From positions 1 to 6,137 of the forward strand of contig CALIIP010000156.1 in the NCBI GenBank assembly GCA_938018045.1: DNA of 6,137 bases, read 5' to 3'. Shown piece after piece: positions 6,071-6,137 of this stretch. A program made the translations under genes and the position numbers. The notes below the pieces were generated by a model that saw nothing but the letters and a program-made list of their open reading frames with translations, was not told the DNA's origin and searched no databases. Source of the DNA: an uncultured Flavobacteriaceae bacterium. Lineage in GTDB: Bacteria > Bacteroidota > Bacteroidia > Flavobacteriales > Flavobacteriaceae. Positions within the stretch are counted from its first letter, which is position 1. Each line of letters starts with the position of its first letter.

Positions 6071-6137
6071 CCGGTATCAGGTTTCCGGTATCAGGCGAAT
6101 GTGAACACAGTAGCATTCACGCTCGCCTGATACCGGA
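6071..6137. repeat. CCGGTATCAGG repeats forming a large inverted repeat
   Basis: CCGGTATCAGG occurs at 6071-6081 and again at 6085-6095 (14-bp period), and in inverse at 6126-6136. The second and third copies sit in a perfect 15-bp inverted repeat, TCCGGTATCAGGCGA (6084-6098) against 6123-6137. Inside it GTGAA (6101-6105) pairs with TTCAC (6116-6120) after a 2x2 mismatch, leaving a 10-nt loop. The block is clearly GC-richer than its surroundings and reaches the window edge, so it may continue. It looks like a dispersed intergenic or REP-like repeat, or part of a mobile element; which one cannot be decided here. Confidence 0.7.

Larger units (their letters stand above)
5771..6137. other. Gene-free right flank of the locus
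   Basis: No coding frame of useful length or familiar composition is seen on either strand. The stretch holds two hairpins close to the tracrRNA (5773-5816 and 5832-5859), a very AT-rich middle part (about 5860-6000), a possible insertion-sequence end (6001-6015), a TAnnTTTG match (TAAATTTG, 6042-6049, no clear -33 partner) and the CCGGTATCAGG repeats up to the window edge. It probably marks the edge of the CRISPR-Cas locus. Confidence 0.6.

Overview
The window holds a nearly complete type II-C CRISPR-Cas locus, very probably from the Bacteroidota. The DNA is AT-rich. The Cas9 is the large (1400-residue) form common in that phylum, the CRISPR repeat is 46 bp and starts GTTGTG, there is no Shine-Dalgarno sequence before cas9, and promoter-like sites fit the Bacteroidota -7 consensus TAnnTTTG. 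Genus cannot be told from the sequence.

Layout from left to right. Positions 1-111 are the cas2-side end of a CRISPR array cut by the window edge: one truncated repeat, one 30-nt spacer and one full repeat. A strong hairpin (101-138) made from the repeat end follows, in the short gap before the cas genes. Then come cas2 (171-512), cas1 (515-1408) and cas9 (1464-5666), all on the minus strand and transcribed in the order cas9-cas1-cas2. The tracrRNA gene (about 5691-5766) lies just upstream of the cas9 start codon on the plus strand, divergent from cas9, with a perfect TAnnTTTG -7 element and an intrinsic terminator. Positions 5771-6137 hold no gene: two further hairpins (one terminator-like), an AT-rich stretch, a sequence resembling an insertion-sequence end (6001) and a family of CCGGTATCAGG repeats forming a large inverted repeat at the right edge.

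How the parts work together. Cas1 and Cas2 would insert new spacers. crRNAs and the tracrRNA pair through a 24-bp repeat:anti-repeat duplex and guide Cas9, whose RuvC and HNH catalytic residues are all present. The anti-repeat fixes crRNA orientation: the repeats are read on the plus strand, opposite to the cas genes and towards cas2. Each repeat carries a promoter-like TTG-N18-TATTTTAG in the half that the tracrRNA does not pair with, so each spacer may have its own promoter, as reported for Neisseria. No csn2 or cas4 is seen, which fits subtype II-C, though nothing left of the array is visible.

The system class is known. The points worth a second look are the in-repeat promoter, the hairpin closing the array, the overlap of the tracrRNA with the cas9 leader region, the duplicated block in the Cas9 C-terminus, and the repeats on the right flank.
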